A program made the position numbers and the translations under genes. Below, piece by piece: positions 33,301-43,324 of a stretch of 64,000 bases of DNA. Where the stretch lies: positions 1 to 64,000 of the forward strand of contig CAITLJ010000021.1 in assembly GCA_903893215.1 (NCBI GenBank), read 5' to 3'. The notes beneath the pieces are model-generated. The model ran no database searches and was not told the DNA's origin. It saw nothing but the letters and a program-made list of their open reading frames with translations. Source of the DNA: an uncultured Ferrovum sp. GTDB taxonomy: Bacteria > Pseudomonadota > Gammaproteobacteria > Burkholderiales > Ferrovaceae. Within the stretch, counting starts at the first letter, position 1. Each line of letters starts with the position of its first letter.

Positions 33301-34356
33301 ATGGCGATCCAGGGTCCGCGAGTGGTCGACAGCCAGCGCCTGCCGCGCGCCCTGTCTGGCGGGCTTTCGCCGCTGTATACGGTGGTTGGCGCCGAACCAC
33401 TGCTTGGTTTTGAAGCCTGCGATCGCATCCTTGCGGCGGCGCGCGCAGCTGGCTATCTGGAGCGCGAGGTACTCACTGTGGAACAGGGCTTTGACTGGTC
33501 GCGTCTGGCCTTGGCCGCCAGTACCGATTCCCTGTTTGGTGACCGTCGCGTACTGGAACTGCGCATTCCCGGTGGCAAGCCCGGCGTGGAGGGCGCGCGC
33601 GCGCTCGAAGCCCTGTCCCAACATCTGGGCGACTCCACCCTCGTGCTGATCAGTCTGCCGGCGCTGGAAAACGCCACCACCAAAACCAAATGGTTTGCCA
33701 GCCTGACTCAAGCCGGCACCGTGGTGGTGGCCGAACCGGTGACCCGCGAGCGACTGCCTGCGTGGATCCAGGAACGGTTGTCCGCCCAGGGCCAGCAGGT
33801 GTCGCAGGAGAGCCTGCTGCTGCTGGCGGAGCGCACCGAGGGAAACCTGCTGGCGGCTTTCCAGGAAGTGCAAAAGCTGGCGTTGCTGCACCCGGTGGGC
33901 GCCGTGCCCGATCAGGCTGTGCGCGAGGCGGTGATGGACGTGGCGCGCTTTGACATCGATGATCTGGCCGAAGCATTGCTGGCGCGCGAGCCAGTGCGCT
34001 TCGAGCGCACCCTGCGCGGCCTGCAGGAAAGTGCGGAAGCCTTGCCGCTGATCGTCTGGTCGCTGGCCGAAAGCCTGCGCGGCGTAGTGCGCGCAGGCGC
34101 CGCACTCGCGCAAGGCCGCCCCATGCCGCAGGCGCTGCGCGAGGCCAAGGTGTGGGGTGACCGGCAAGGACTGGTCGAGCGCAATGTGAAACGCATTCCG
34201 CTGGCAGTGGCCCAGCATGCCTTGCAGCAGGTAGCGCTGCTTGACCGTGCAGCGAAGGGGATGGCAGGTGATACCGACCCCTGGGACACGCTGCTTGAAC
34301 TGGGCCTGCGCCTGATGCAGGACAGCCCGGCCAGCCGCGTTATGATCCGTTCCTGA
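33301..34356 (+). CDS. holA: DNA polymerase III subunit delta
   Basis: HolA is the delta subunit of the clamp loader and opens the beta clamp. The 351-residue protein shows [11 protein letters not shown] near residue 25, [16 protein letters not shown] near 75, the [20 protein letters not shown] segment near 179 and a C-terminal helical collar domain. It follows lptE by 20 nt, the usual arrangement. Confidence 0.93.
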   Translation: MAIQGPRVVDSQRLPRALSGGLSPLYTVVGAEPLLGFEACDRILAAARAAGYLEREVLTVEQGFDWSRLALAASTDSLFGDRRVLELRIPGGKPGVEGARALEALSQHLGDSTLVLISLPALENATTKTKWFASLTQAGTVVVAEPVTRERLPAWIQERLSAQGQQVSQESLLLLAERTEGNLLAAFQEVQKLALLHPVGAVPDQAVREAVMDVARFDIDDLAEALLAREPVRFERTLRGLQESAEALPLIVWSLAESLRGVVRAGAALAQGRPMPQALREAKVWGDRQGLVERNVKRIPLAVAQHALQQVALLDRAAKGMAGDTDPWDTLLELGLRLMQDSPASRVMIRS

Positions 34357-34397
34357 CGCGACCTCCGCGCCGCGCTGAATTTTTCTGGAGCCGCAGC

Positions 34398-35663
34398 ATG
34401 CAAGACCTCATCCTGAAGCAGCAGATGGACGCCATCGGTCGCGCAGCGCGTGCCGCCGCCACCGTGGTTGCCCGCGCCAGTACGGCCACCAAGAACCTCG
34501 CCCTGCTGCGGGCGGCGGATGCCCTCGAGCGCGACCGCGAAGCGCTGATCGCCGCCAACGAACTGGATCTGGCCGATGCCCGCGCGCGCGGTCTCGATGC
34601 CGCCTTCATCGACCGCCTGACCCTGGGCACAAAGGGCGTAGCCTCGATGGCGGCTGGCCTGCGCCAGGTGGCCACACTGCCCGACCCGATCGGTGCGATT
34701 ACCGACATGGCCTTCCGGCCCACCGGTATCGAGGTGGGACGCATGCGTGTCCCGCTGGGCGTGGTGGCGATCATTTATGAAGCACGCCCCAACGTCACCG
34801 CCGACGCGGCTGCGCTATGCCTGAAAAGTGGCAATGCCTGCATCCTGCGCGGCGGGTCAGAAGCGGTGCGCTCCAATCAGGCAATTGCCGCCTGCATGCA
34901 CGAAGGACTGCAGGCAGCCGGACTGCCGGGCGAAGTGGTGCAGGTGCTGCAGATCACCGATCGGGCAGCCGTCGGCGAACTGATCACCATGCGTGATTAC
35001 GTGGATGTGATCGTGCCGCGCGGTGGCAAGGGCCTGATCGAACGGATTGCCAACGATGCACGTATTCCGGTGATCAAGCATCTCGACGGCATCTGTCATG
35101 TATTCATTGACGAGACCGCTGACCCGGCGAAGGCGATCGCGATTGCCGATAATGCCAAGACTCAGCGGTACGGTACCTGCAACACCATGGAAACCCTGCT
35201 GGTCCATCAGTCGATGGCCACCACGGTATTGCCTCCCCTGGCAGCCATTTATCGCAGCAAAGGGGTGGAGTTGCGCGGCTGCCCGGCCACGCGCGCCATT
35301 GTGAGCGATGCGCTCGTCGCGACCGAAGAAGACTGGGGCACCGAGTACCTCGCGCCAATCCTGTCTATCAAGGTGGTGGCCGACCTCGACGAGGCCATCA
35401 CACACATTGCCCGCTACGGCTCGCAGCACACCGATGCCATCGTCACCGAACACCATGGCCGCGCAATGCGCTTCGTGCGCGAAGTGGATTCGAGTTCGGT
35501 GATGATCAATGCGTCGACGCGCTTCGCCGACGGCTTCGAATACGGGCTGGGCGCCGAAATCGGTATCAGCACCGACAAGATTCATGCCCGCGGCCCGGTG
35601 GGTCTGGAAGGCCTGACCAGCCAGAAATACCTGGTGTTTGGAGACGGCCACGTCCGCTCCTGA
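34398..35663 (+). CDS. proA: Glutamate-5-semialdehyde dehydrogenase (gamma-glutamyl phosphate reductase)
   Basis: ProA reduces gamma-glutamyl phosphate with NADPH, the second step of proline synthesis; ProC, the last step, is encoded at 39380-40258. The 421-residue enzyme has the aldehyde dehydrogenase fold, with [17 protein letters not shown] near residue 117, the Cys nucleophile in [13 protein letters not shown] near 258 and [27 protein letters not shown] near 365. No proB is present in the window. Confidence 0.96.
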   Translation: MQDLILKQQMDAIGRAARAAATVVARASTATKNLALLRAADALERDREALIAANELDLADARARGLDAAFIDRLTLGTKGVASMAAGLRQVATLPDPIGAITDMAFRPTGIEVGRMRVPLGVVAIIYEARPNVTADAAALCLKSGNACILRGGSEAVRSNQAIAACMHEGLQAAGLPGEVVQVLQITDRAAVGELITMRDYVDVIVPRGGKGLIERIANDARIPVIKHLDGICHVFIDETADPAKAIAIADNAKTQRYGTCNTMETLLVHQSMATTVLPPLAAIYRSKGVELRGCPATRAIVSDALVATEEDWGTEYLAPILSIKVVADLDEAITHIARYGSQHTDAIVTEHHGRAMRFVREVDSSSVMINASTRFADGFEYGLGAEIGISTDKIHARGPVGLEGLTSQKYLVFGDGHVRS

Positions 35664-36396
35664 TCGCCGGGCACCCGCGGCGGACACCGGCGGACAAACC
35701 ACGCCGCACGTCCCGGGCACTGCCGGACCTGCCGGATCTGCCGCCGACCGTCTGTCGGGTATCGGTGTGCTCGGCGGCAGCTTCGACCCGATTCATCATG
35801 GGCACCTGCGCCTGGCAGAGGAAGTGCGTGAACAACTGCAGCTGAAGCGCCTGCTGCTGATTCCGGCCCGCCCCTGGCAGCGCGGCACCATGGCCTCCCC
35901 CGAACAGCGTCTGGCCATGGTGCAACTGGCCTGCCACGGCAATCCACACCTGTTGGCTGACGGTTGCGAAGTGCAGCGGGCTGGGGCCAGCTACACCGTC
36001 GAGACGCTCGATCTGCTGCGCGCGCGCCTCGGCAGCCAGATCCCGGTGTGGCTGGTGCTGGGGGCCGATGCCTTCCTGCGCCTGGCCAGCTGGCATCAAT
36101 GGGAACGCTTGGCTGACCTGTGTCATATCGCGGTGGTGCCCCGCCCTGGCAGCGTGCTCAAGCCGCACAGCGCTCCCGCGCTAGCGCGCTGGTGGCAACA
36201 TCAGCAGGCCTCGTCAGACGCCCAGCACGGCACCGGCCGACTGGTCATCCTGGACCTGCCACAACTCGACATTTCGGCCACGGCCATTCGCGCGCTGGTG
36301 GCGGCCGGCCGCAGTCCGCGCTATTTGCTTCCCGATCCGGTTCTCGACTATATTGAAATCGAAGGTATTTACCTGCAGGAGGGGCATGGACCCTGA
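35638..36396 (+). CDS. nadD: Nicotinate-nucleotide adenylyltransferase
   Basis: NadD adenylates nicotinate mononucleotide in NAD synthesis. The nucleotidyltransferase signature [21 protein letters not shown] spans residues about 42-62, and the C-terminal [13 protein letters not shown] segment is the SxTxxR motif. The only start before the first beta strand is TTG 35638, which overlaps proA by 26 nt and gives an unusual Pro/Ala/Gly-rich N-terminal tail of about 40 residues. The next start (GTG 35766) would cut off part of the first strand. It overlaps rsfS by 11 nt. Confidence 0.9.
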   Translation: METATSAPDRRAPAADTGGQTTPHVPGTAGPAGSAADRLSGIGVLGGSFDPIHHGHLRLAEEVREQLQLKRLLLIPARPWQRGTMASPEQRLAMVQLACHGNPHLLADGCEVQRAGASYTVETLDLLRARLGSQIPVWLVLGADAFLRLASWHQWERLADLCHIAVVPRPGSVLKPHSAPALARWWQHQQASSDAQHGTGRLVILDLPQLDISATAIRALVAAGRSPRYLLPDPVLDYIEIEGIYLQEGHGP

Positions 36397-36790
36397 GCTG
36401 ATCCGAGATGCGGCCATCGCCGCGCTGGAAGATATCAAAGCCCGTGACATCGAAATCCTCGACGTGCGCGACCTGACTTCCCTGTTTGACTGGGTGGTGA
36501 TCGCCAGTGCGGATTCCTCGCGGCAAACCCGGGCACTGGCGTTTCACGTCCGCGACAAAGCCAAGGAACAGGGCGCCACCGCCAACCGGGTGGAAGGCGA
36601 AGGCAGCGGCGAATGGATCCTGGTCGACCTGGGTTCGGTGGTGGTCCACGTGATGCAACCCACTGTTCGCGAGTTCTACAACCTGTCCGAACTGTGGGGC
36701 GGTCGCGGCCTGCCCATGCGCAATCCTTCGCTCGGCCGGGTCTTTCCGATGCGCCACAACCTCGCGCCAGGCAACAGCGCCAGCCTCTGA
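36386..36790 (+). CDS. rsfS: Ribosomal silencing factor RsfS
   Basis: RsfS (Iojap/YbeB) binds ribosomal protein L14 and blocks subunit joining in starvation. The 134-residue length is normal; AALEDIKARDIEILDVRDLTS-type start, SLFDWVVIASADSSRQ near residue 33, GEWILVDLGSVVVHVM near 77 and REFYNLSELWG near 99 are seen. ATG 36386 follows AGGAGGGG, the best ribosome site of this operon, even though nadD is still being read. Confidence 0.95.
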   Translation: MDPELIRDAAIAALEDIKARDIEILDVRDLTSLFDWVVIASADSSRQTRALAFHVRDKAKEQGATANRVEGEGSGEWILVDLGSVVVHVMQPTVREFYNLSELWGGRGLPMRNPSLGRVFPMRHNLAPGNSASL

Positions 36791-36802
36791 TGCAGGCCTG
36801 AA

Positions 36803-37273
36803 ATGCGCATCACCATCGCAGCGGTGGGCCACCGCATGCCGGACTGGGTCCGTACGGCCTGCGATGACTACCTGAAGCGCATGCCACGCGACCTGCCACT
36901 GCAGGTGGTGGAAGTGAAACCGGCCACCCGCACCGACAGCCGGCCAGTGGAGCGCCTGCTCGAAGAAGAACGACTGCGGCTGCTCGAGCGCATTCCGCCT
37001 GGCGCGCAGGTGATCACCCTGGACGAACGTGGCAGCCTGTGGACCACCCGGGAACTGGCTGCCCAGATCGACGCGACACGACTCGATGCGCGCGAACTGG
37101 TGTTCCTGATCGGTGGCGCCGATGGCCTGCATCCCGAATTCAAGGCCCCCGGCCGGCTGCAGTTCGGTCTGTCGCGTCTCACCCTGCCGCACGCCCTGGC
37201 ACGCGTGATCCTGTGCGAACAGGTGTATCGCGCGGTGAGCGTGCTCAACAATCACCCTTACCATCGTGACTGA
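36803..37273 (+). CDS. rlmH: 23S rRNA pseudouridine1915 N3-methyltransferase
   Basis: RlmH is a SPOUT methyltransferase acting on Psi1915 of assembled 70S ribosomes. The 156-residue protein has the SAM-knot motif FLIGGADGLHPEF near residue 108 and the conserved C terminus VYRAVSVLNNHPYHRD, both decisive. The rsfS-rlmH order is conserved. Confidence 0.96.
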   Translation: MRITIAAVGHRMPDWVRTACDDYLKRMPRDLPLQVVEVKPATRTDSRPVERLLEEERLRLLERIPPGAQVITLDERGSLWTTRELAAQIDATRLDARELVFLIGGADGLHPEFKAPGRLQFGLSRLTLPHALARVILCEQVYRAVSVLNNHPYHRD

Positions 37274-37308
37274 CCCCGGTCGGCGCGCCTCCGTCGAGTG
37301 AGCCTCCC

Positions 37309-37917
37309 GTGATCGATATCCCGCTCATCCTTGCCTCGACCAGCCCGCGCCGACGCGAGCTGCTTGCCCAGGCGGGACTGACCTTCGAGGTGGTGGTCCC
37401 GGGCGCAAACGGTGGCGTGAATGAAGACCCGCTGCCGCAGGAGCCCGTGCAGGCCTATGTCGAGCGACTGGCGCGGGACAAGTCCCGGGCCGGCTGGCAC
37501 GAAGCGCAACGCCTGGGCCTGCCGGCCTGGCCGGTGCTGGGCGCCGACACCACGGTCAGTATCGACGGCAGCATCCTGGGCAAGCCCAGCGACGCCAGCG
37601 ACGCCACCAGCATGCTGCGCGCACTGTCCGGTCGCCAGCACCTGGTTTACACAGCCATCTGCCTGACCGACGGACAATCCTGGTGGCCCGCCACCAGCAT
37701 CTCGCAGGTACACTTCCGGACACTCGATGCAGGAGAGATCAAGGCCTATGTCGATAGCGGTGAACCCTTTGGCAAGGCTGGCGCCTATGGCATCCAGGGA
37801 CGTGCCGCGTTGATGGTGCAACACCTCGCAGGCAGCTACAGTGGCGTGATGGGACTTCCACTCAACGAACTCGGAGAGGTGCTGCGGGCTTACGCCACGC
37901 AAAGGCACCCCAAGTGA
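37309..37917 (+). CDS. maf: Maf-family nucleoside triphosphate pyrophosphatase
   Basis: Maf proteins hydrolyse non-canonical or selected pyrimidine NTPs. ILASTSPRRRELL near residue 8, VLGADTTVSIDG near 79, GKPSD, and YGIQGRAALMVQHLAGSYSGVMGLPL near 160 are the family blocks. The EPFGKAGAYGIQG form fits the dTTP/UTP-type (YhdE) subgroup, though subgroup assignment is tentative. It starts with GTG 37309 and is directly followed by rng, a common pair. Confidence 0.92.
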   Translation: MIDIPLILASTSPRRRELLAQAGLTFEVVVPGANGGVNEDPLPQEPVQAYVERLARDKSRAGWHEAQRLGLPAWPVLGADTTVSIDGSILGKPSDASDATSMLRALSGRQHLVYTAICLTDGQSWWPATSISQVHFRTLDAGEIKAYVDSGEPFGKAGAYGIQGRAALMVQHLAGSYSGVMGLPLNELGEVLRAYATQRHPK

Positions 37918-37921
37918 CGCA

Positions 37922-39376
37922 ATGAACAATCAGATCCTGCTCAACATCACCCCGGAGGAAACCCGGGTGGCCGTGATGGAACAGGGCGTACCGCAGGAAA
38001 TCCATGTCGAGCGCGCCAGCGCGCGCGGCCTGGTCGGCAACATTTACCTGGGACGGGTGGCTCGCGTGCTGCCGGGCATGCAATCGGCCTTTGTCGACAT
38101 CGGCCTCGATCGTGCCGCCTTCCTGCACGTTGCCGACATCTTTGGCGCACGCGACGCGCAGGACGAGTTGCGTGCGATCGAGCGCCTGCTGTCGGAAGGC
38201 CAGCCTGTCGTCGTGCAGGTGGCCAAGGACCCGATCGGCACCAAGGGCGCGCGCCTGACCACCCACATCGGCATCGCCGGACGCCTGCTGGTGCACCTGC
38301 CACAGGAAAAACACATCGGCGTGTCCCAGCGCATCGAGGATGAAGGCGAGCGCCACCAATTGCGCGAACGCCTGAGCCGGCTGCTGCCGGAACACGAAGG
38401 TGGCTTCATCCTGCGCACCGTGGCCGAGTCGGCGAGCGACAAGGAACTGCTCGACGACAGCCATTACCTGATGCGGCTGTGGTCCAACCTGCGCGAGGCC
38501 AGCCTGAAGGCCACCCCGCCCAGCCTGCTCCATCAGGACCTCAACCTGGCCCTGCGCGTGATGCGCGACTTCATCACCGAAGAAACCGAGCGGGTGGTGG
38601 TGGACTCCCGCGAGACCCTGGTACGACTGCGCGAATTCTGCGCACAGTACTGCCCCGCCGCCGAACCGCTGCTCGAGCATTATTCCGGTGAACGGCCGCT
38701 GTTCGACCTGTTCGGGGTAGAGGAGGAAATCGTCCGCGCCCTGTCGCGCCGGGTTGACCTAAAGTCCGGTGGTTACCTGGTGATCGACCAGACCGAGGCA
38801 CTCACCACGGTCGATGTGAACACCGGCGGCTATGTGGGCGGCCGCAACTTTGACGACACCATTTTTCGCACCAATCTGGAGGCCGCTCAGGCCATCGCGC
38901 GTCAACTGCGTCTGCGCAACCTGGGCGGCATCATCATTGCCGACTTCATCGACATGGAGAGCGCCGAGCACCGCGACGCCGTGCTGAGCGAATTCCGCAA
39001 GGCGCTGGTGCGCGACCGCACCCGCATCACGCTGAACGGCTTCAGTGCCTTGGGTCTGGTCGAGATGACCCGCAAGCGCACCCGCGAGTCACTGGCGCAC
39101 GTGCTGTGCGAATCCTGCCCCACGTGTGGCGGGCGCGGTGAACTGCGCACTGCGCAAACCGTGTGCTACGACATCCTGCGCGAAATCGTGCGGACTGCGC
39201 GTCAGTTTCCGGATTCGCGGCAGATCCGCATCCTGGCATCGCAGAAGGTGATCGACATGTTCCTCGATGAGGAAAGTCACAGCCTGGCGCAGCTGGGCGA
39301 CTTCATCGGCAAGGAAGTGCGCCTGCAGGTGCAGGACGAATACACCCAGGAAAATTTTGACGTAGTGCTGAGCTGA
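37922..39376 (+). CDS. rng: Ribonuclease G
   Basis: RNase G is an endoribonuclease for 16S rRNA 5' maturation and mRNA decay. The 484-residue protein lacks the long RNase E tail. The S1 domain is at about residues 37-128 (GNIYLGRVARVLPGMQSAFVDIG). The catalytic domain has LTTVDVNTGGYVG near 292 with an Asp, IIIADFIDM near 337 with the second Asp, and the zinc-link CPTCGGRG near 398. It starts five bases after the maf stop. Confidence 0.96.
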   Translation: MNNQILLNITPEETRVAVMEQGVPQEIHVERASARGLVGNIYLGRVARVLPGMQSAFVDIGLDRAAFLHVADIFGARDAQDELRAIERLLSEGQPVVVQVAKDPIGTKGARLTTHIGIAGRLLVHLPQEKHIGVSQRIEDEGERHQLRERLSRLLPEHEGGFILRTVAESASDKELLDDSHYLMRLWSNLREASLKATPPSLLHQDLNLALRVMRDFITEETERVVVDSRETLVRLREFCAQYCPAAEPLLEHYSGERPLFDLFGVEEEIVRALSRRVDLKSGGYLVIDQTEALTTVDVNTGGYVGGRNFDDTIFRTNLEAAQAIARQLRLRNLGGIIIADFIDMESAEHRDAVLSEFRKALVRDRTRITLNGFSALGLVEMTRKRTRESLAHVLCESCPTCGGRGELRTAQTVCYDILREIVRTARQFPDSRQIRILASQKVIDMFLDEESHSLAQLGDFIGKEVRLQVQDEYTQENFDVVLS

Positions 39377-39379
39377 GCC

Positions 39380-40258
39380 TCAGCCCTGACCGAGCTGGTC
39401 GCCCAGTTCAACTGCGCGATCTGCCGCGGCGCGGGTGGCCGCAGCGATCAGCCCAGGCAGATCCCCTTGGGCAAAGCGCTCCAGTGCGGCCTGCGTGGTG
39501 CCATTCGGCGAGGTGACACGCACCCGCAGGGTGGCCGGCGTCTCTTCGCTCTCCAGCGCCAGCCTGGCGCTGCCTGCCACCGTCTCCAGTGCCAGTTGCT
39601 GCGCGGTGGCCGGATCGAGCCCGAGCGCCTGACCAGCGGCGATCAGCCCCTCCAGAAAATGGAACACATAGGCCGGCCCGCTGCCCGAGATGGCGGTGAC
39701 GGCATCAAGGCCGGCCTCGGCAGGCACCCAGACCACAGTGCCGACGGCGCCCAGCAGTTGCGCCGCCAGTGCTCGCCGCCCGGCATCCACCGCCTCAAGC
39801 GCAAACAGTCCGGTCACTCCGGCGCGGATCAGCGCAGGCGTGTTTGGCATGGCGCGAACCAGCAGCGCATGACCGCCCAGCCATCGGGACAGGTCAGCCG
39901 TGCGCACCCCAGCCGCAATGCTGATCACCAGTTTTCCCTCCAGCGCCTGCGCCATGCTGCGACATACCGCCGCCAGTTGCTGTGGCTTGACCGCCAGCAC
40001 CACCACATCAGCGCCGTCGAGGACCACGTCGGCGGCATCACTGGCCATCACCCCGAACCGCTGGTGCAGCACCTCACGCGCCGCCGGCTGGATTTCCAGC
40101 ACCCGGATCGCCTCCGCCGGTGTGCCGGCATCGCGCAAGCCGCCGATCAGTGCCGCTGCCATGTTGCCGCCGCCAACAAAGGCGAGCCGGGCATGCGCAG
40201 GAGGGGCCGCAGTCGCGGAAGCAATGGAAGTGGCAGACGGTTGGGCAGCAAACGACAT
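39380..40258 (-). CDS. proC: Pyrroline-5-carboxylate reductase
   Basis: ProC makes proline from pyrroline-5-carboxylate using NAD(P)H. The 292-residue enzyme begins with a polar tail of about 22 residues, then the Rossmann motif LAFVGGGNMAAALIGGL. AVKPQ near 94, RAMPNTPA near 135, the signature AISGSGPAYVFHFLEGL near 187 and TSPNGTTQAALE near 247 follow. It lies six bases after yggS on the same strand and is convergent with rng, only three bases away. Confidence 0.96.
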   Translation of the reverse strand: MSFAAQPSATSIASATAAPPAHARLAFVGGGNMAAALIGGLRDAGTPAEAIRVLEIQPAAREVLHQRFGVMASDAADVVLDGADVVVLAVKPQQLAAVCRSMAQALEGKLVISIAAGVRTADLSRWLGGHALLVRAMPNTPALIRAGVTGLFALEAVDAGRRALAAQLLGAVGTVVWVPAEAGLDAVTAISGSGPAYVFHFLEGLIAAGQALGLDPATAQQLALETVAGSARLALESEETPATLRVRVTSPNGTTQAALERFAQGDLPGLIAAATRAAADRAVELGDQLGQG

Positions 40259-40264
40259 GGGTAC

Positions 40265-40954
40265 TCAGTCCTGGGCAGGTGAACGGGGTGGGCGTGCACC
40301 AAACAGTGCCGACCCGATACGAATGTGGGTGGCGCCTTCCTGCAGCGCCAGTGGATAGTCTGCCGACATGCCCATCGACAGGGTGTCGACCGGCAAACCC
40401 TGTGCAGCCAGCTGGTGCAGCAGGGTGCGCAACAGGGCGAAGCGCGCACGCAGCAGCGCCTGATCGGTGCTTGGCTCGGGAATCGCCATCAGCCCACGCA
40501 GCCGCAAGCCAGGCAGCACCTGCACCGCCTGTGCAAGGGCCAGCACGTCGGCCGGGGCCACCCCCGACTTGCTCTCCTCGCCGCTCACGTTCACCTGCAG
40601 GCACACTTGCAGGGGTGCCAGATGCGGCGGACGCTGCGCAGACAGGCGCTCGGCCAGCTTGAGGCGATCTACCGAATGTACCCATGCAAACTGCTCGGCC
40701 ACCGGACGTGTCTTGTTGCTCTGCAGGGGGCCGATGAAGTGCCACTCGATCGGCAGGTCAAGCAGCTGCGCCTGCTTGTCGAGCGCCTCCTGCACGTAGT
40801 TTTCGCCGAACACCGACAGTCCCAGCGCGAAGGCTTCGCGCAGGCGGACCGCCGGCTGGGTCTTGCTGACGGCCACCACGGTGACAGGGCGATCCGGTGC
40901 GAGTGCTCGCACCTCAGCGTTTATTGCTTGCACGGCGTGTTGGCTTATCGACAT
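40265..40954 (-). CDS. yggS: YggS-family pyridoxal-phosphate homeostasis protein
   Basis: The 229-residue PLP-binding barrel protein (PLPHP) keeps free PLP and amino acid pools balanced. The PLP Lys lies in VVAVSKTQP near residue 30; FGENYVQE, WHFIGPLQSNK near 70, GLRLRGLMAIPEP and LSMGMSADYPLAL near 190 are conserved. The yggS-proC pair, divergent from pilT, is a widespread proteobacterial arrangement. Confidence 0.95.
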   Translation of the reverse strand: MSISQHAVQAINAEVRALAPDRPVTVVAVSKTQPAVRLREAFALGLSVFGENYVQEALDKQAQLLDLPIEWHFIGPLQSNKTRPVAEQFAWVHSVDRLKLAERLSAQRPPHLAPLQVCLQVNVSGEESKSGVAPADVLALAQAVQVLPGLRLRGLMAIPEPSTDQALLRARFALLRTLLHQLAAQGLPVDTLSMGMSADYPLALQEGATHIRIGSALFGARPPRSPAQD

Positions 40955-40997
40955 ACTGAACGCTGGAATCTATCCGCTCTGTGGAGCAGCAAGAATA

Positions 40998-42041
40998 ATG
41001 GATATCTCGGAACTGCTCGCTTTTTCGGTCAAGAACAAGGCATCTGACCTGCATCTGTCTGCCGGATTGCCCCCCATGATCCGCGTCCATGGTGACGTGC
41101 GACGCATCAATGTGCCACCGCTCGACCATTCCACGGTGCACGGCATGATGTACGACATCATGAGCGATTCCCAGCGCAAGCAGTACGAAGAGCGTCTCGA
41201 ATGCGATTTTTCCTTCGAGATTCCCAACCTGGCGCGCTTCCGCGTCAACGCATTCAACCAGCAGCGTGGGGCCGCCGCCACCATGCGCACGATTCCCTCG
41301 CGCGTGCTCACGCTGGAAGACCTGAATGCACCTCGCATCCTGTCAGAACTGGCCACCCAGCCGCGCGGCCTGGTGCTGGTGACTGGCCCCACCGGCTCCG
41401 GCAAGTCGACCACGCTTGCCGCGATGATGAATCACCTCAACGAGAACTTCTACGGCCACATCCTGACCGTGGAAGATCCGATCGAATTCGTGCACGAAAG
41501 CAAGCGCTGCCTGGTCAACCAGCGCGAACTGGGTGCCCACACGCTGGGGTTTGCCGACGCGCTGCGCTCGGCCCTGCGTGAGGACCCCGATTACATCCTG
41601 GTCGGCGAAATGCGCGACCTCGAAACCATCCGCCTGGCGCTCACCGCCGCCGAAACGGGCCACCTGGTGTTTGGCACCCTTCACACCAGTTCCGCGCCAA
41701 AAACCATCGACCGGATCATTGACGTGTTCCCGGCAGGCGAAAAGGAAATGGTGCGCTCAATGTTGTCGGAAAGCCTGCGCGCCGTGATTTCGCAGACCTT
41801 GCTGAAAACCCGCGACGGCCAGGGCCGGGTAGCCGCCTATGAAGTGATGGTGGGCACGCCGGCCATACGTAACCTGATCCGCGAAGGCAAGGTGGCGCAG
41901 ATGTACTCCAGCATCCAGACCGGCCAGTCGGTCGGCATGCAGACGCTGGACCAGTGCCTGCAGGACCTGGTGCGGCGCGGTCTGGTCAGCAATCCGGAAG
42001 CGCGGGCAAGTGCCACCAGCAAAGACCTGTTTGCCGCCTGA
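40998..42041 (+). CDS. pilT: Type IV pilus retraction ATPase PilT
   Basis: PilT is the hexameric motor that depolymerises type IV pili for twitching and DNA uptake. The 347-residue protein starts MDISELLAFSVKNKASDLHLSAG, which is diagnostic. Walker A GPTGSGKSTT is near residue 131, the Asp box near 150, Walker B LVGEMRDLET near 199 and the His box ETGHLVFGTLHT near 219. The ATG at 40998 gives the normal length; a longer frame reads in from yggS. Confidence 0.97.
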   Translation: MDISELLAFSVKNKASDLHLSAGLPPMIRVHGDVRRINVPPLDHSTVHGMMYDIMSDSQRKQYEERLECDFSFEIPNLARFRVNAFNQQRGAAATMRTIPSRVLTLEDLNAPRILSELATQPRGLVLVTGPTGSGKSTTLAAMMNHLNENFYGHILTVEDPIEFVHESKRCLVNQRELGAHTLGFADALRSALREDPDYILVGEMRDLETIRLALTAAETGHLVFGTLHTSSAPKTIDRIIDVFPAGEKEMVRSMLSESLRAVISQTLLKTRDGQGRVAAYEVMVGTPAIRNLIREGKVAQMYSSIQTGQSVGMQTLDQCLQDLVRRGLVSNPEARASATSKDLFAA

Positions 42042-42078
42042 GCCGCGCACCGACGCCGAATTGCGAGTCCCGCCCCAG

Positions 42079-43218
42079 ATGATCAACGAAGAAGCGTATA
42101 CCTTCATCCTCAACCTGCTGCGCCTGATGGTGGCGCGCAAGGCCTCCGACCTGTTTGTCACAGCGGGCTTCCCCCCAGCGCTGAAAGTCGACGGGCGGGT
42201 CACGCCGGTCGGCACCGCCCCGCTGGGCGGTGAGCAGACCGCCGCACTGGCTGACGCCTTGATGAACGCGCGTCAGGGTGAGGAATTCCATCGCACCCAC
42301 GAATGCAATTTTGCTGTTGCCCCGGACGGGATTGGCCGCTTCCGCGTCAACGCCTACATCCAGCAGGGGCAGGTGGCACTGGTGCTGCGTACCATCGCCA
42401 CGCGCATTCCGGCGCTTGATGAACTGCGCCTGCCGTCGATCCTGAAGGACGTCGCCATGGCCCGACGTGGCCTGGTGATCTTTGTCGGCGGCACCGGTTC
42501 CGGCAAGTCCACCTCGCTGGCCGCGATGGTCGGCCATCGCAACCAGCGCGCCCAGGACCACATCATCACCATCGAAGACCCGATCGAGTTCGTGCACCAG
42601 CATGGACGCTGCGTGGTCAGTCAGCGTGAAGTGGGAGTCGACACCGACAACTGGAAAGCCGCGCTGAAGAACACCCTGCGCCAGGCCCCCGATGTGATCC
42701 TGATCGGCGAAATCCGTGACCGCGAAACCATGGAATACGCGCTGGCCTTTGCTGAAACCGGCCACCTATGCCTCAGCACGCTGCACGCCAATAACGCCAA
42801 CCAGGCGCTTGACCGCATCCTGCATTTCTTCCCGGAAGAACGTCGGCAGCAAACCCTGATGGACTTGTCGCTCAACATGCGTGCCTTCATCTCGCAGCGG
42901 CTGGTGGCCAACCGAAACGGCCCGGGCCGGGTCGCCGCGATCGAGGTGATGCTGAATTCACCGCTGGTGTCCGACCTGATCTTCAAGGGCGAAATTCATG
43001 AACTGAAGGCCGTGATGGCGCGCTCACGCGAGATCGGCATGCAGACCTTCGACCAGTCGCTGTTCGATCTGCATGAAGCCGACCTGATCAGCTACGAGGA
43101 CGCCCTGCGCCATGCCGATTCGGTGAATGATGTGCGTCTGCGCATCAAGCTGGAAGGCAAGGCCGCCGCACAAAAAGACCGCAAGAATATCGCCCCCAAC
43201 CTGCAGATCATGCCCTGA
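42079..43218 (+). CDS. pilU: PilT/PilU-type ATPase, accessory retraction motor PilU
   Basis: PilU is a PilT paralogue that aids forceful retraction together with PilT. The 379-residue protein has MVARKASDLFVTAGFPP near residue 15, Walker A GGTGSGKSTS near 137, EDPIEFVHQH, LIGEIRDRETMEYAL near 207 and ETGHLCLSTLHANNANQ near 226. A longer, basic C terminus distinguishes it from PilT. ATG 42079 is used; GTG 42010 and TTG 42061 are in frame, and 42010 would overlap pilT. No pilin genes are nearby. Confidence 0.94.
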   Translation: MINEEAYTFILNLLRLMVARKASDLFVTAGFPPALKVDGRVTPVGTAPLGGEQTAALADALMNARQGEEFHRTHECNFAVAPDGIGRFRVNAYIQQGQVALVLRTIATRIPALDELRLPSILKDVAMARRGLVIFVGGTGSGKSTSLAAMVGHRNQRAQDHIITIEDPIEFVHQHGRCVVSQREVGVDTDNWKAALKNTLRQAPDVILIGEIRDRETMEYALAFAETGHLCLSTLHANNANQALDRILHFFPEERRQQTLMDLSLNMRAFISQRLVANRNGPGRVAAIEVMLNSPLVSDLIFKGEIHELKAVMARSREIGMQTFDQSLFDLHEADLISYEDALRHADSVNDVRLRIKLEGKAAAQKDRKNIAPNLQIMP

Positions 43219-43291
43219 GGATACGTCCGACCGTCGCGGCAGCACGCACCTTCCCTGTGCGACCCTGCCCGGCCTGGACAGCGCGGCGCTG

Positions 43292-43318
43292 CCGGCAAGG
43301 CCCGGCAAGGCCCGGCAA
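43292..43318. repeat. Short 10-bp direct repeat in the pilU/rlmL convergent spacer
   Basis: CCGGCAAG recurs at 43292, 43302 and (as CCGGCAA) 43312, with 10-bp period, between two converging genes. No terminator hairpin of note is seen in 43219-43324. Confidence 0.6.
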
Positions 43319-43324
43319 CTGCGG

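Noticed and set aside
43219-43324. Spacer between pilU and rlmL considered as a terminator or attachment site
   Set aside because: It holds only a short 10-bp period repeat; no stable stem with a T tract and no integrase or tRNA end is present.
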